Below, one piece after another: positions 9,443 to 19,750 of a stretch of DNA of 64,000 nucleotides (the first letter of the stretch is position 1; each line of letters starts with the position of its first letter). Made by a program: the position numbers and the translations under genes. The notes under the pieces are model-generated. The model searched no databases. It was not told the DNA's origin and was given only the letters and a program-made list of their open reading frames with translations. Source of the DNA: Ascaphus truei (Eukaryota > Chordata > Amphibia > Anura > Ascaphidae); NCBI GenBank assembly GCA_036426205.1, contig CM071568.1, positions 214,067,245-214,131,244 of the forward strand, in the 5' to 3' direction.

Positions 9443-12400
9443 TTTGGAGGCGAGCTGCTAGATCAGAATCCGTCAACAGGACAAGGCTTTTAGCTAGGTC
9501 ACTTGGAAACAGGAGAGTGTCTGCTGCCACTTTGTGCTGCTAGGGACGGACCTAGGGGTGGTCAGGGGCTGACGGGGATTTTGTCAGTCGCAGTGGACAA
9601 ACCTAGGGGCCTGAAAGGAGTTAGTGCGTGGTAGGCGCGGCATAGCTACCGAGTCACCTTGAGGCAGTGCTAGTTGGTAGGTATGCCATAAGGACAGCCT
9701 GTTAACTTGGTGCAGGAGTCCTGGAGAGGGTCTGCGCTAGGCGACCAAGACGGTAACGCCCCAAGTACTGCATGCAGAGCCAGCCAGAGTACCTAGCCAT
9801 TCCAGACACTCACCGTAGGGAGCACACGTGGGAGGAAGGAGTCACCCGGCAGACACTGAGAGAGTGAGCCTAGCCTGAGGTAGTGAGACGCACCCTAGTC
9901 ACACCTTTCGACACAATGTGTTGTGAGGGTGCATCTGAGCTAATCTTATTGTACCGGTGTGGTGGCTGCCCCCAGATGGAGCCTCATGGTACGACAAACT
10001 GTTATGAGAGGTGGAGGATCCGCGTGCGCGGAGAACGTAAAATGGCGGACAGAGGCTGATGGGGAGGGCACCCTGGCGTGCAACCCACGGAAGACAGACT
10101 GTCCTGAATTGTCCTTAACGAGTTGCTCTGGAGCGGAGCACGGCCGGGCTGCCCCGTTTTAATCCTGCCTGGGACAGCGAGGCCACCCTTGAAGAGGGTG
10201 AAGAAATTGTTATAATTGGGGGAGAACCCCGTGAGAGAGCAACAGATGGACTTTTTAGCTCACAAGTCAACCAAATGGCTGTTCCCGCTTGCTAGGGAAA
10301 CCGCATGGGCCAGGCGCGAAAAATGGCTGCTGCCAGGACTTGCACAGCTGGCCGGGAATGCGCGAACAGCAAGCCCCCCGCCCTGATGGGGGGCATGGCG
10401 CGAAGCTATGGCTGACGCCGGGATGGACGTGACTAATCAGCACCCTGTGGCTGAGTCAAACCGTTTGAGTTTATGGGACCCTCCCCTGATTTCTACAGGG
10501 GGAGTGACTTTCAATTATGGCCTGTGGGGATGCACCCACTGGGCCCAGGGACTGATATCCAGACGCGCCACTACAACAAAGTAGTTCCGGCCGTGAGGTG
10601 AATGCAAGAAAGCGTACCTTGGTGCAAAAAAGCTGCTGCAAGGAGGCGGAACTAGCCGCGGGAAGAATCCAGCTCTGAGGAGGAAATGGCGCGAAACGCT
10701 AGCCGCGCCCACCAGGACTGGAAAGGAGGCGGCTTAGTTAAGGGCATGATTCCCCTGTGGGACCCCCGCCATTATTGCAACCCCTGGGGGGGTTCCAACT
10801 CTGTCAGAGAAGGAGGAGCCGAAGCAGAGGAGTGGCGGATCCAGCCACTTCCAACCATCATTGCGAGGAACCACAGAGAAGGAGAGACCGTACAGGAAGT
10901 GACTCCTGTACCAAGAATGGCCGCTCCTCCACTGTGGGCACTATGGTCTCCACCCAGCCCTCTCAGTGCCCGGCGGGGTGCGGGTGTGAGGGTGGCCAAT
11001 ACTGAGACGGTGGTCGGGCTCTGCCCTACAATGCGGGCTGCCCGTAGTACAGTGATACGATGGGGCACTGTTCCCTCATTGCGGGACTTTGTATCTAGTC
11101 TGTGGCTATGCCCACATTCGTCCCAATACAGGCGCTGACCCCCCGGTGGATGTGGACAACGGCGCTCCTGCTGAGTCCCCGGCGCGGCTGTGGATCAACC
11201 CGCGCGAGTCCGGAGACGGGACTGGAGCCGGTCAGTCGGCTGGGTCACTGGCCATTGAGGAGGCTTGGAGTAAACCCCCAGACCGGCAAAGAACTTTCAC
11301 CCTCACCCACTCCCTTCGTACCCTAGGTCGGGGCGAGGGGACTACTCTGATGAAGACCTCCGTTGAGCTGCGGTAGCAGAACGGAGCGAAAAGACAGACG
11401 GGAAAACGACGCCCGGGGGGTGAGTGACCGGACGTCCCCCGCAGATCGGCGATCCAACCGACGGAGTCCCTCCCGCCATCCCAGGACCTGGCGGAGATGG
11501 GAGGGAGACGCCTACACCCCTGCGGACGGGTAAGCCAAAAGCCCTATCCCTTACCTGGTCACAACAGACGGCGAAGCGCTGGAAGGGCCGCGCCCGGCCC
11601 AACGCGCACGTGAGGGACGGCATCACTTCCGGTGGCGACGGCGGAGCAACCGGATGTCGTCGTGGAAGACGAGATCCCGCATGGGGGTCCAACGCGAGAT
11701 GGCGACGCTTCCGGTTCCGGGAGGACCGTCAACGTCCGGTGGCGACGGCGAACCCAGAAGGGGATCAGCGCACGCTTCGGCGATTGGGGGAAGGCCCCCG
11801 ACCGCTTCGTATGCCCAGAAAATGGAGAGACGTGTCAGACTGAGGAGGGTGAGACATCATCCTCTTGGACCAGTCTACGGACAGCCAGGAGCGGGGTCGT
11901 AACCCCGTGGTCCCTTTCCATGCCCCTATAACCCAACCCCATGCCCTAGCTAATGCCCTACACCCTATCACAACATCACGCACACTCACCGGGTTCACCG
12001 CCCAGCTTGGAACTTGTGGACATACCTTTGGGGGGGGGGAAAAACGGACTGGGGAGGAGGCGAGCTCAGTGGATCTAACGAGGGTGGCTCACGGGGAGGA
12101 GGAGAATTGAGGGTGGACGGGATACAGCACCCCAACCGGCAGTAAAGGCTCCCGGGGTCATCAATCAAGGTGGTCCAAACCGCGGTCCACCAGGTCGTCA
12201 GTGGGGTGTTTTCGTTTGATGATGACAGGGAACCAGGGCCTAACCCCTTTAAGGAGACCCGTGGTGGGCTCCACTATTTGAGGTTACTACCGCATGATGG
12301 ACCTCGTACTCGGTTCCTCATCCGCGGGAGGAGTGGTAGATTTCTGGTGGAGAGAGGGAGAATTTACACCAGAGCAGAGGACAGGAATTACAGAGAGGTG

Positions 12401-12544
12401 GTTCCAGCTGGAGCGTAGAGACATAGCGCCCTGGGTCCGACCACTGTCAGATCCCGTTGATCCTGATGAGCCCCCTATCATGGGTGTTACCTGGGAGGGC
12501 AGGTAATGCTGATCTACCAGGGTCAGTAGGCGGAAGGGCCTATA

Positions 12545-12828
12545 ATAGTCAGTATAAAAAATCCCATGGTTGGAGTATCCCTATGTTCCGGAGCCCCCTG
12601 ATGGATGAATTGAGGAACAATAGAATCGTGGCTCCAATAACTATAGAGCTGTACTTAACCAATAGGGGGAGCGACATAGTAGGTAAAAAGGCAGAGAAAA
12701 TAGACACTAACCCTGATGCGAGTGTGGAGCATGAGAAATGTTTACAAACAGAAGTGACCTATGTGCCAAGAGAGGATCACCTAGGGCATTATTATGTTAC
12801 GGTCCTGGATATGGGTAACCGGAAGTAG
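12545..12828 (+). CDS. Unrecognised open frame inside the LTR element
   Basis: I do not recognise this. A plus-strand frame stays open to a TAG at 12826-12828 and has balanced amino-acid composition (a RNNRIVAPITIELYLTNRG core, then acidic and Lys-rich segments, ending TVLDMGNRK). This is unlike the Arg/Pro-rich frames elsewhere in the interior. The frame upstream of 12545 is also open, but two other frames across 12170-12506 look equally protein-like. A frameshifted remnant of a longer gene is therefore possible. It could be a relic gag or accessory domain, or chance. No start codon is favoured. Confidence 0.15.
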
Positions 12829-13030
12829 GGAAACCTGACCCAGATCACTATTTTTAGGGGGTACTACTGACGCATCCTGCGGGTCTGTGGTGCTGGTGTG
12901 GCGGGCTTGGCGGATGACTGTATTCATGTATACTGTATTTGAATCGTGTGATGTTAATATGTTTTCTTTGTGCAGTGCTTCCTGGAAAGAGGTATGCAAA
13001 TTTAGGTCCCAGCGAGGACGATGGGATTCA

Positions 13031-13041
13031 CCAGGGGGAAA
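13031..13041 (+). promoter_or_regulatory. Polypurine tract
   Basis: CAGGGGGAAA directly precedes the TG of the right LTR, the position where plus-strand priming starts in LTR retrotransposons. It sets the element's orientation as plus. Confidence 0.6.
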
Positions 13042-13831
13042 TGTACGGTCATGTAAAATGCCTACAGTCACCTCTCTCTGCGGCAGTAAGGCCTGTAAGT
13101 GTGGGCATGCAGCAATATCATGGGTTTCCCCCCTCACACCCCTGGTGGGGTTCTGTGTATGGCTGGGCTGGACTGGTCACATGCTCTGACTCCATTGTTA
13201 GTGATGTCCGAGATGTGTCAGCCTCAGAAGCTTACATAAGGGCACAGCACTGTGTTCTAAAGTTAGTTCTGATGCAAGTTACTGCAGTGTTGCGGAAAGC
13301 TCTTGTCAGAGCTGAGGAGGAGTTCTGGCAGTATGTTTTAGTAACTCCATAGGAGGCTGTGTCAGGACCTGGCACAGGACAGTGATTCCTGCGGGATGGG
13401 AATCCCTGATCTAGGTGATATCCTAACTAAGGAGCACTGCGAGATGAGCGGCTGAAGATACTCCTTTGGAGGGCAGTTGCCTTGCCGTGTCAATAAGATG
13501 TTCAGCCGAAAACCCTCTCGTGTATCTATCTGGGATGAGTGTAAGAGAGGAGCACCACGGAGGAGTTTCCTCGCCAGGATCATCCCCATGCGGACGCAGG
13601 GACCCTGGTGAGTGGAGCGCGCTGCACTGTAACTAGGTGAGACTCAGCACACTACCCTCATCTGCCTGTCTGACGGGTCCTCCCACACACACCATCATCG
13701 GGAGACTCAGAGGTCCTGTACCAGCAGTGTCCACCATAGTGACATATCCCACTGTAATGGGGTCCGGTTAGCCACAGGGGGGCCAATGTGAGATTGGGTG
13801 GGTCAGACCGGGCCCAGAAAACACCGTTACA
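13042..13831 (+). repeat. 3' LTR (790 bp)
   Basis: Second copy of the LTR, starting TGTACGG and ending CCGTTACA. It is followed directly by a TA microsatellite. Confidence 0.8.
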
Positions 13832-14620
13832 TATATATATATAATATAGTATATCTATATATAATTATATATGATATTATATATGTATTGTTGCTCTTTC
13901 GTTACCAGAGATAGTTATTGGTGGAGGGAAGCTTTCTTGTTAAAACCTTCACTTTTTCAAATTCTCATAACTTTTGACTCACAGATAGGATTTTACTTCA
14001 AACTGGATGTTCTAGCAAAAAGTGTGGCATTCCTTTAGGTCTAGTTTGGTGAAAATTTAGTTATTTTTTTTTTTAAATCTCCTTGTGTCCTCCAAAGAAT
14101 ATTTACTCTGAGGAATATGTTCACTAAAGACATGAGAGAATATTTATCTAAAGATGTTTGCATGCAAATGAAGTAGTTTGCTTGCAGCAGTAAGCAGACT
14201 GCATGGTTTTATATGATAATCACCACAATAAAGTAAAACGTATATGTCATTCAGCTTTATTAAATGGTTAGCAAACTGCTTCTGCTATAAGTCATCACAC
14301 ATAATGCCTGCTCTCATTATGTGGCTTGACCTTCTAAAACGCACAGCTCTAGTGCAGAAGCAAAGTAAACTAATAGTGGTGAGCAGTGATTTAAAAACAT
14401 AAGACATGGAACTGTAGTGGTTTTAGATTCCTTTTCTTCTGTTCTTTGTGTGTCATAACCTTTTACACTCAGTCCCCTGGGAAACAAAACACACTTTTCA
14501 AAGTTGCTGCTATAATAGAATAGTTTAAAGCAGCTGTCAGTCCTTGGACCCACTTGTTTTATATAGGTGGGAAGCAGGGGTCTCCACAGCTGAACAACAG
14601 TCATCTCAGCTCTGGGGATG
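13832..14620. other. TA repeat, then no gene seen
   Basis: A (TA)n block to about 13885 is followed by ordinary AT-rich sequence with no recognisable coding region. Confidence 0.5.
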
Positions 14621-14624
14621 CCCT

Positions 14625-14905
14625 AATTCCTGGTAGATGAGGTTGAAAAAAAGACATATCAAATTTAACCTTGAAACATCATCCAATGCTGTCTCATAAG
14701 GGGAAAAATAAATTCCTTCCTGACTCCAAATAATGGCAATCCGATTTCTTGCTAGATCCACATCCTTCCCATGTTTACTTATTTCGTATATCCCTGTATA
14801 CCTTTCCTTTCTAAAAAGATGACCTATATTACTTTGAAGCTTAAGGGATGACCCCGTGTTGTTTGTACTGTCCTTGGGATGAAAATATATCTTGAAACCT
14901 CCTTG
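14625..14905 (-). pseudogene. L2/CR1-type LINE 3' tail
   Basis: The minus strand reads through the end of a LINE ORF2 and its 3' UTR. It shares the order SKHG-D, then IIWS-EGI, then FSP, then a TTTTTTTCAACCTCATCTAC tail with the plus-strand fragment at 53766-54445. Only the last few hundred bases remain, and there is no RT domain. The L2/CR1 call rests on remembered tails of frog elements that end in the TTTTTTCAACCT-type sequence. Confidence 0.5.
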
Positions 14906-15083
14906 TATTGTCACCAAATACAGTTACTTCCTGGTTGTTTAAAGCCCCACCGGTCAAATGGAAGGCCGCGACTGATGATGTTGCAGCTTCCTATTGGCCT
15001 GCTTAACAACGGAGAATTAAACACCACTTTGTTTTCCCTGGAGGGGATTCTACTGGTGGCATCTTCCCTGGTAAGTACCTTGT

Positions 15084-15190
15084 GATTAGTAAAGTGATGT
15101 GAATTAAGTATAACACAATTGTGAGCAGGTAGGTGTGAGCCCCTCGCCTCCCAAACTGTGTCCACCAGCGCTCTTACTTATCAGCCTCCT
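15084..15190 (-). repeat. Pseudo-LTR-like direct repeat, 3' copy
   Basis: Matches 19751-19856 from GATTAGTAAAGTGATGTG through CTTATCAGCCTCCT, with only a few small differences near CCTCTGCCTCC. Homology stops sharply on both sides. Confidence 0.8.
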
Positions 15191-15756
15191 GTTGTATTAA
15201 AACACACAAGGGAAATGAGTTACAGGATTACAACAGCAAAACATTAAAAAAACAATTATTAACAATCATTAAAATACTTAGTGTCCTTGAAGTTTGCTTT
15301 TTGTGGGTCCCAAATACATGAGTCCAAGCCTGATCTCCTATGGGTATGCACCTTTTTTCATCTGGAACCAACTCGACCAGAGAAAAGCTATAACAGGGAA
15401 AGAAAAAAGAAAAAGGCTCAAGGCCCAAGGGTAATATTGTCAGATTTATGGAACTAAAACGGTTATAAAACTCACAGAATAAAAATTGTAATAGGCATCT
15501 CGGTGTAATAACACCAGCAGGAACAGGGTGTCTGGACGTTTTCCGCTTCTTCTGAGGCGTTGATGCCCAGCCCCCTCGTTTCCCTATCAGCAACCTTTCA
15601 GCTTCCGCGTCAGCTGACTCGCGACGTCCGGCGCGTGACGTCGATCGGGGGGTTGGATTGGGCGTCACCTGCTTCTCTCGAAATGGAACTCCAGGTCTCT
15701 GCTCACTGTTTCTCTAGTGCCGAGTGCCAGCCCAGCGCAAACCTTTAGCATGTCCG

Positions 15757-15794
15757 CCCTACGCGTTTCAAGGACGCTTGTCCTCTTCTCAGGG
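15757..15794 (-). ncRNA. Hammerhead-like motif in PLE A tail, core altered
   Basis: The minus strand reads CCCUGAGAAG, a helix II hairpin (AGGAC-AAGC-GUCC), U-U, then GAAA and CGCGUAGGG. Compared with the CUGANGAAG of the other copies it lacks one base at position 7; alternatively G8 is replaced by A. Either would be expected to impair cleavage. It lies about 340 nt past the ORF2 stop, on the sense strand. Confidence 0.45.
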
Positions 15795-16135
15795 CACGTT
15801 CATTGCTGGTTGCTCAGTCACGACATTATATAGCAACATGAATTCATTAGGCAATTAGTTACTGACATCAATTGATCAATTCTATACATCGGTGGCCCTT
15901 GTATTAAGCTACAGTGTTCTCGCGATGTGTAGCTTGATTATCTTTAAAACTATAACATAAATATATAGTGAATAAAGTAAAAACATCATTTATTGTACCT
16001 TTAAAATAATTAATTAATACTCTGTGAACCCTGCAAGCAATACCATTCATGTTTATAAACATTGTAAAACTAAGTTATATATTGATTTTCCAATTTCATC
16101 AATCTGTGTTAAAAAATTATAAAAATTATTTAATA

Positions 16136-18754
16136 TTACAAAAAAGCTGCCATATCAATTTCTTCATTTAACCCATTTGGAGACAGGGTGTTAAGCTGAT
16201 GTATCCAAAAAGTTTCTCGTTGTCTCAGCCTTAGCACCCTGTCTCCTCCATATTCGTTTGGCCCTATGTATTCTATTCCTGTGATCTTTAATTTGGCTGG
16301 ATCTTTATTGTGTTTATAAAAGAAATGTCTAGGAACACTATGGGTCATTAACCCTTTAAGAATATTATTTCTATGTTCTAAAAATCGTTCTTTTAGACTT
16401 CTTTTGGTTCTGCCTACGTATTGTTGGCCACAATCGCATTCTAATAAATATACTACAAATGTAGTTTTGCAATTGATAAAATCTTTTATGGGGTATGATT
16501 TAACTGAATGTTTTGACTTTATAGACACGGCTCCTTTATTTATATATTTACATGTGATACACCTCCCTCCACAGCAATAATTACCTATTCTTTTGGATGA
16601 TACTAGCGTTTTATTTACAAGTCTATTTGTTTTCCTTAGTTTAGAGGGGGCTAGAATGTTTTTAATGGTCCGTGCTCTTCTATAAACTACACGAGGTCTA
16701 TCAGAAATGATAGGTGCTAACACTGGATCACATTTTAATATATCCCAGTGACGTGTCATTATGTTTTTAATTTTAGTAGCTGCTCCATTGTATTGTGTGA
16801 TAAATAATGCATCCTGAGTGTCCTTACTAGTTTTGTAATTACCATTTTGTTTAAGTGTGAGTGATCTATCCATGTTTAAAGCTCTCTGATAGGCCCTATG
16901 TACATTGTGTTTGTCATGTCCCTTATTTAATAATTTTGTTTTTAATAATTGAGATTGTCTGACAAAATCTTCCTGATGGTTGCAATTGCGCCTGATTCTA
17001 AGGAATTGACTATAAGCAATATTATTTATCCATCTTGGATGATGGTTACTGGCAGCATCCAAGAATTTATTGCTGTCAACCTTTTTGTAGTGTGTACTAG
17101 TAATTATTTCATTGTTATCAGAGCTAGTTAAAACCAAGTCTAAAAATACTATATTTGTAGAACTAAAACTGGACGTAAATTTTAAATTAAAACAGTTTGA
17201 ATTAATGTATCCTAAAAACTCTTCTAGTTCTAATATACTGCCCTTCCATATAATTAAAATATCGTCTATGAACCGTTTAAAAAGTACTAGGTTGGCCAAA
17301 TGGGGGTTATTATTCCATATAAATAACTCCTCCCAGTATCCCATCAGCAAGTTTGCGTAACTGGGGGCAAATGATGTCCCCATTGCTGTTCCCTTAATTT
17401 GAAGATAAAATGATTCTTGGAACTTAAAATAATTCCTATTTAAAATAAATCCTACGCAATCTAAAATGAACTCTCTTTGGGTAACTGCCATGGAAACATC
17501 CCTTCTTAAAAAATGATCTAATGCTAGCAATCCATCTATGTGTAATATATTCGTATATAAAGATTCCACATCACAAGTGACCCAAATAAAATCTTTATGC
17601 CATTGTACTTGTTTGATTAAATTGAGTATGTGTGTGGTGTCCTTAATATGAGAGGGGAGCTGAACTACATATTCTTTCAAAAAGGAATCTACATATTTGG
17701 ACAGATGTGATGTTAAACTGTCTATTCCTGCCACTATTGGCCTACCTGGGGGTTGAATAGGATCTTTGTGTATTTTAGGCAGATGGTACATAAAGGGGAT
17801 TATAGGATGGGTTATAGAAAGATAACTATGCTCTTTTTTACTTAAAATACCTACCATTAGGGCCTCCCTTAGCATGTGATCTAACTCTAATTTAAAAATT
17901 CCTGTCGGGTCCTTTTTTAGCAGTTGGTAAGTGGTATTATCATTAATTAGTCGTAAACCCTCTAGGATATAATCTTCCTTATTTTGTATTATTATGCCCC
18001 CCCCTTTATCTGCCTGTTTGATTACTAAACTATTATCTTGTTTCAGATCCTCAATAGCTTTGAGTTCCCATTGAAATAAGTTACTCTTGATATTTTTCAC
18101 ATAAAAATCCTGTTCACACATTAGTTTAAAATCTTTATACACCAAGGCAAAATAGGTGTCTAAAAATGTTCCTTTTGATTGCACGGGATTAAAAATGGAC
18201 TTAGGTTTAAAACTAGTATGTTTGATTTCAGCTTCTATTGATTCTATATTGGCACTACCTAGCAAACAATCGTGAATGGTAAGATCTTCCAAATTTAAAA
18301 GAGAGTTATCTAAGTCATGATAAGTTAAATTGGTAATATCTATATCTACATTTTTATCTCCATTAATAGTATTAAAATTCTTTAATTTAAGATAATGTCG
18401 TTTCAGTGTCATTTTCCTAATAAATTTCTTTAGATCGATAAAGAGATCAAATAATTTGGGTTTGCTCGATGGGGCAAAGGACAGCCCTTTCTTTAAAACC
18501 TGCATGTGTTCATTGTTAAGAATTCTAGAGGACAAATTAAATATACCCACTTCTCTTAATGTCTCCTTTGTGGGGAACCAAATTTCTCCCTTCTTTTGTC
18601 TCTTGATCCCCCCTCTCTTACCTCTTCTAGTAATTCGTGGGGCCCCTTTGTCTTTCTTGGGTGAAAGAACTCCATCTTCCTTAGGTCTCTTTCTATCCTT
18701 TCCTTTTCTTTTTCTTGCCCCGTATGTCGGGCTCGTTACCTCGTTGTTCTCCCT
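16136..18754 (-). CDS. PLE A ORF2: reverse transcriptase with GIY-YIG endonuclease
   Basis: Open for 68 codons upstream of position 18550 plus 804 codons after it. It has no ATG before HMQVLKK (16 codons into the 804), so entry by -1 frameshift from ORF1 is likely. The first 68 codons are very Lys/Arg-rich (ARKRKGKDRKR), like a nuclear-targeting linker. Counting from 18550: KQADKGGG at 178; motif A CDVESLYTN with Asp327; motif B GTAMGTSFAPSYAN at 387; motif C FIDD with Asp429/430. A CCGGRCITC zinc-type cluster follows at 659, and GIY-YIG (VVYLLECDCGQQYVGRT) starts at 699, with RQRETFWIHQLN near 776. This is the standard Penelope order. The protein would nick DNA and copy element RNA at the nick. 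No inactivating change is visible. Confidence 0.85.
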   Translation of the reverse strand, partial: RENNEVTSPTYGARKRKGKDRKRPKEDGVLSPKKDKGAPRITRRGKRGGIKRQKKGEIWFPTKETLREVGIFNLSSRILNNEHMQVLKKGLSFAPSSKPKLFDLFIDLKKFIRKMTLKRHYLKLKNFNTINGDKNVDIDITNLTYHDLDNSLLNLEDLTIHDCLLGSANIESIEAEIKHTSFKPKSIFNPVQSKGTFLDTYFALVYKDFKLMCEQDFYVKNIKSNLFQWELKAIEDLKQDNSLVIKQADKGGGIIIQNKEDYILEGLRLINDNTTYQLLKKDPTGIFKLELDHMLREALMVGILSKKEHSYLSITHPIIPFMYHLPKIHKDPIQPPGRPIVAGIDSLTSHLSKYVDSFLKEYVVQLPSHIKDTTHILNLIKQVQWHKDFIWVTCDVESLYTNILHIDGLLALDHFLRRDVSMAVTQREFILDCVGFILNRNYFKFQESFYLQIKGTAMGTSFAPSYANLLMGYWEELFIWNNNPHLANLVLFKRFIDDILIIWKGSILELEEFLGYINSNCFNLKFTSSFSSTNIVFLDLVLTSSDNNEIITSTHYKKVDSNKFLDAASNHHPRWINNIAYSQFLRIRRNCNHQEDFVRQSQLLKTKLLNKGHDKHNVHRAYQRALNMDRSLTLKQNGNYKTSKDTQDALFITQYNGAATKIKNIMTRHWDILKCDPVLAPIISDRPRVVYRRARTIKNILAPSKLRKTNRLVNKTLVSSKRIGNYCCGGRCITCKYINKGAVSIKSKHSVKSYPIKDFINCKTTFVVYLLECDCGQQYVGRTKRSLKERFLEHRNNILKGLMTHSVPRHFFYKHNKDPAKLKITGIEYIGPNEYGGDRVLRLRQRETFWIHQLNTLSPNGLNEEIDMAAFL

Positions 18755-19716
18755 AAAAAATGTTCCTTAGGAGTAGAGGCCTTCTGTACATTAGAGATAG
18801 TAGCATTAGTTATAGGGGCATGTGTTTTTGGTCTGGCTCCCAATCTTAAACTGTTACTATTGATATTTTCCCTTCTAGATAGTGGGGTTTCAGAATTTCT
18901 GATGGGGGAAAACCTATGACTTAGTGGGATATTTACTGCAATAATTTCGGAGGTTCTCGCCTCTCTGGGTGTATTAACTTGATCTATTCTAGTTGATATT
19001 CTGTTATTAAAATCCTGAATAATACCCCCAGTGTTACACTGAGTATTATCTGGTAATATACTATTACCATTATCGTTAAGATTAGGCTTAGGTGGGTTCC
19101 TTTCTAGATTAACTTTATAACTTTTTTTGTTGTTGGTTTTAGTTTTATCCTTTGACCAATTGCGTTGTTTATTATCTAAATAATCTTGCTTGTCCCTTAG
19201 GAATTTGTCACGTTTATTAATTTTTGTGTCAATCTCAAATTGTTTAATACGATGATTCAATATGTCACTAAAGTTAATATAATTTTTATCCAGTTCAAAT
19301 TTGGCCATATTTTTAAAAGATTTCTGTATTTCAATTTCTAGATTTTTACACTGTTTATCGCGATATGATATTAGCAATTTCATAAGGGCCATGGAACTTT
19401 TATCTAAAATTTCATTCCACGTATCTGAAAAAACTTTATCCTCAAATGTAGGTTTTTTATCAATGCGAAGTCCTCGGGGAATTCTATTATTAATAAGATA
19501 CTCATTTAAACTGGTCTTATCCCAAAATGAGAAAGTTTCATCTTTCAGCAATTTTTCCAAGTGTCTGAATTCACTCTTAATATCTAGTGTAGAAATCAAT
19601 CCAGATGTAATGTTATTGTTACATGGGAAAATTTCTTTGATATCACCACGTCTTAGGAGTCTCTCATCTAAAAAATTATGTTGAGAGGCCCTATCTAGAC
19701 TGTGCTGAGACTCCAT
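18736..19716 (-). CDS. PLE A ORF1, 326 aa
   Basis: Starts at ATG 19716, only 35 bp from the upstream direct repeat, and ends at TAA 18736-18738. The product is rich in Lys, Asn and Ser. The middle part (about residues 95-190) looks helical, with heptad-like runs (DTWNEILDKSSMALMKLLIS, later KRDKFLRDKQDYLDNKQRN). I read this as a possible coiled coil. The C-terminal third is low-complexity and polar. Some PLEs carry such a region upstream of the RT; its role is presumed RNA binding or oligomerisation, which is inference. The last five codons overlap the ORF2 frame at the slippery heptamer. Confidence 0.75.
   Translation of the reverse strand: MESQHSLDRASQHNFLDERLLRRGDIKEIFPCNNNITSGLISTLDIKSEFRHLEKLLKDETFSFWDKTSLNEYLINNRIPRGLRIDKKPTFEDKVFSDTWNEILDKSSMALMKLLISYRDKQCKNLEIEIQKSFKNMAKFELDKNYINFSDILNHRIKQFEIDTKINKRDKFLRDKQDYLDNKQRNWSKDKTKTNNKKSYKVNLERNPPKPNLNDNGNSILPDNTQCNTGGIIQDFNNRISTRIDQVNTPREARTSEIIAVNIPLSHRFSPIRNSETPLSRRENINSNSLRLGARPKTHAPITNATISNVQKASTPKEHFLGRTTR
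18754..18760 (-). promoter_or_regulatory. Candidate -1 ribosomal frameshift site U UUU UUA
   Basis: In the ORF1 frame the codons are CAT TTT TTA GGG, so the heptamer T TTT TTA is correctly phased (the same heptamer and following GGG as the retroviral gag-pol type site). Slipping back one base reads AGG GAG AAC and continues through all of ORF2. In that frame a TAA lies just upstream (18765-18763), so the overlap begins almost exactly here. A hairpin (GCCCG-ACATA-CGGGGC) follows about 21 nt downstream, farther than usual. Confidence 0.6.
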
Positions 19717-19750
19717 ATTATATAAGCAGAGCAGCCTATGAAGGGTTTTA

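Larger units (their letters stand above)
8650..13831 (+). mobile_element. Non-autonomous LTR retrotransposon without recognisable pol
   Basis: Two ~790 bp direct repeats (8650-9442 and 13042-13831) with TG..CA ends enclose a 3.6 kb, visibly GC-rich interior. TGG AGGCGAGCTGCTAGA just inside the left LTR (9445 on) is in primer-binding-site position, and a purine tract (CAGGGGGAAA) abuts the right LTR. The element sits in a TA repeat, with TATA on both sides as a plausible 4 bp duplication. I see no protease, RT, RNase H or integrase motif in any interior frame, only short Arg/Pro-rich frames. This is the layout of a large retrotransposon derivative (LARD-like). The LTRs differ by many small indels, so the insertion is not recent. 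Confidence 0.75.

Noticed and set aside
10686..11931. Several 75-150 codon frames in the LTR element as gag
   Set aside because: They overlap in all frames, are Arg/Pro/Gly-rich as GC-rich DNA would give, and show no CCHC or other gag motif.
15535..15575. CTTCTTCTGAGGCG as another hammerhead core
   Set aside because: No GAAA segment or helix II at the right distance on either strand.
18548..18550. A GTG codon as the start of PLE A ORF2
   Set aside because: The frame is open for 68 more codons upstream to the frameshift site, and GTG is not a normal eukaryotic start.
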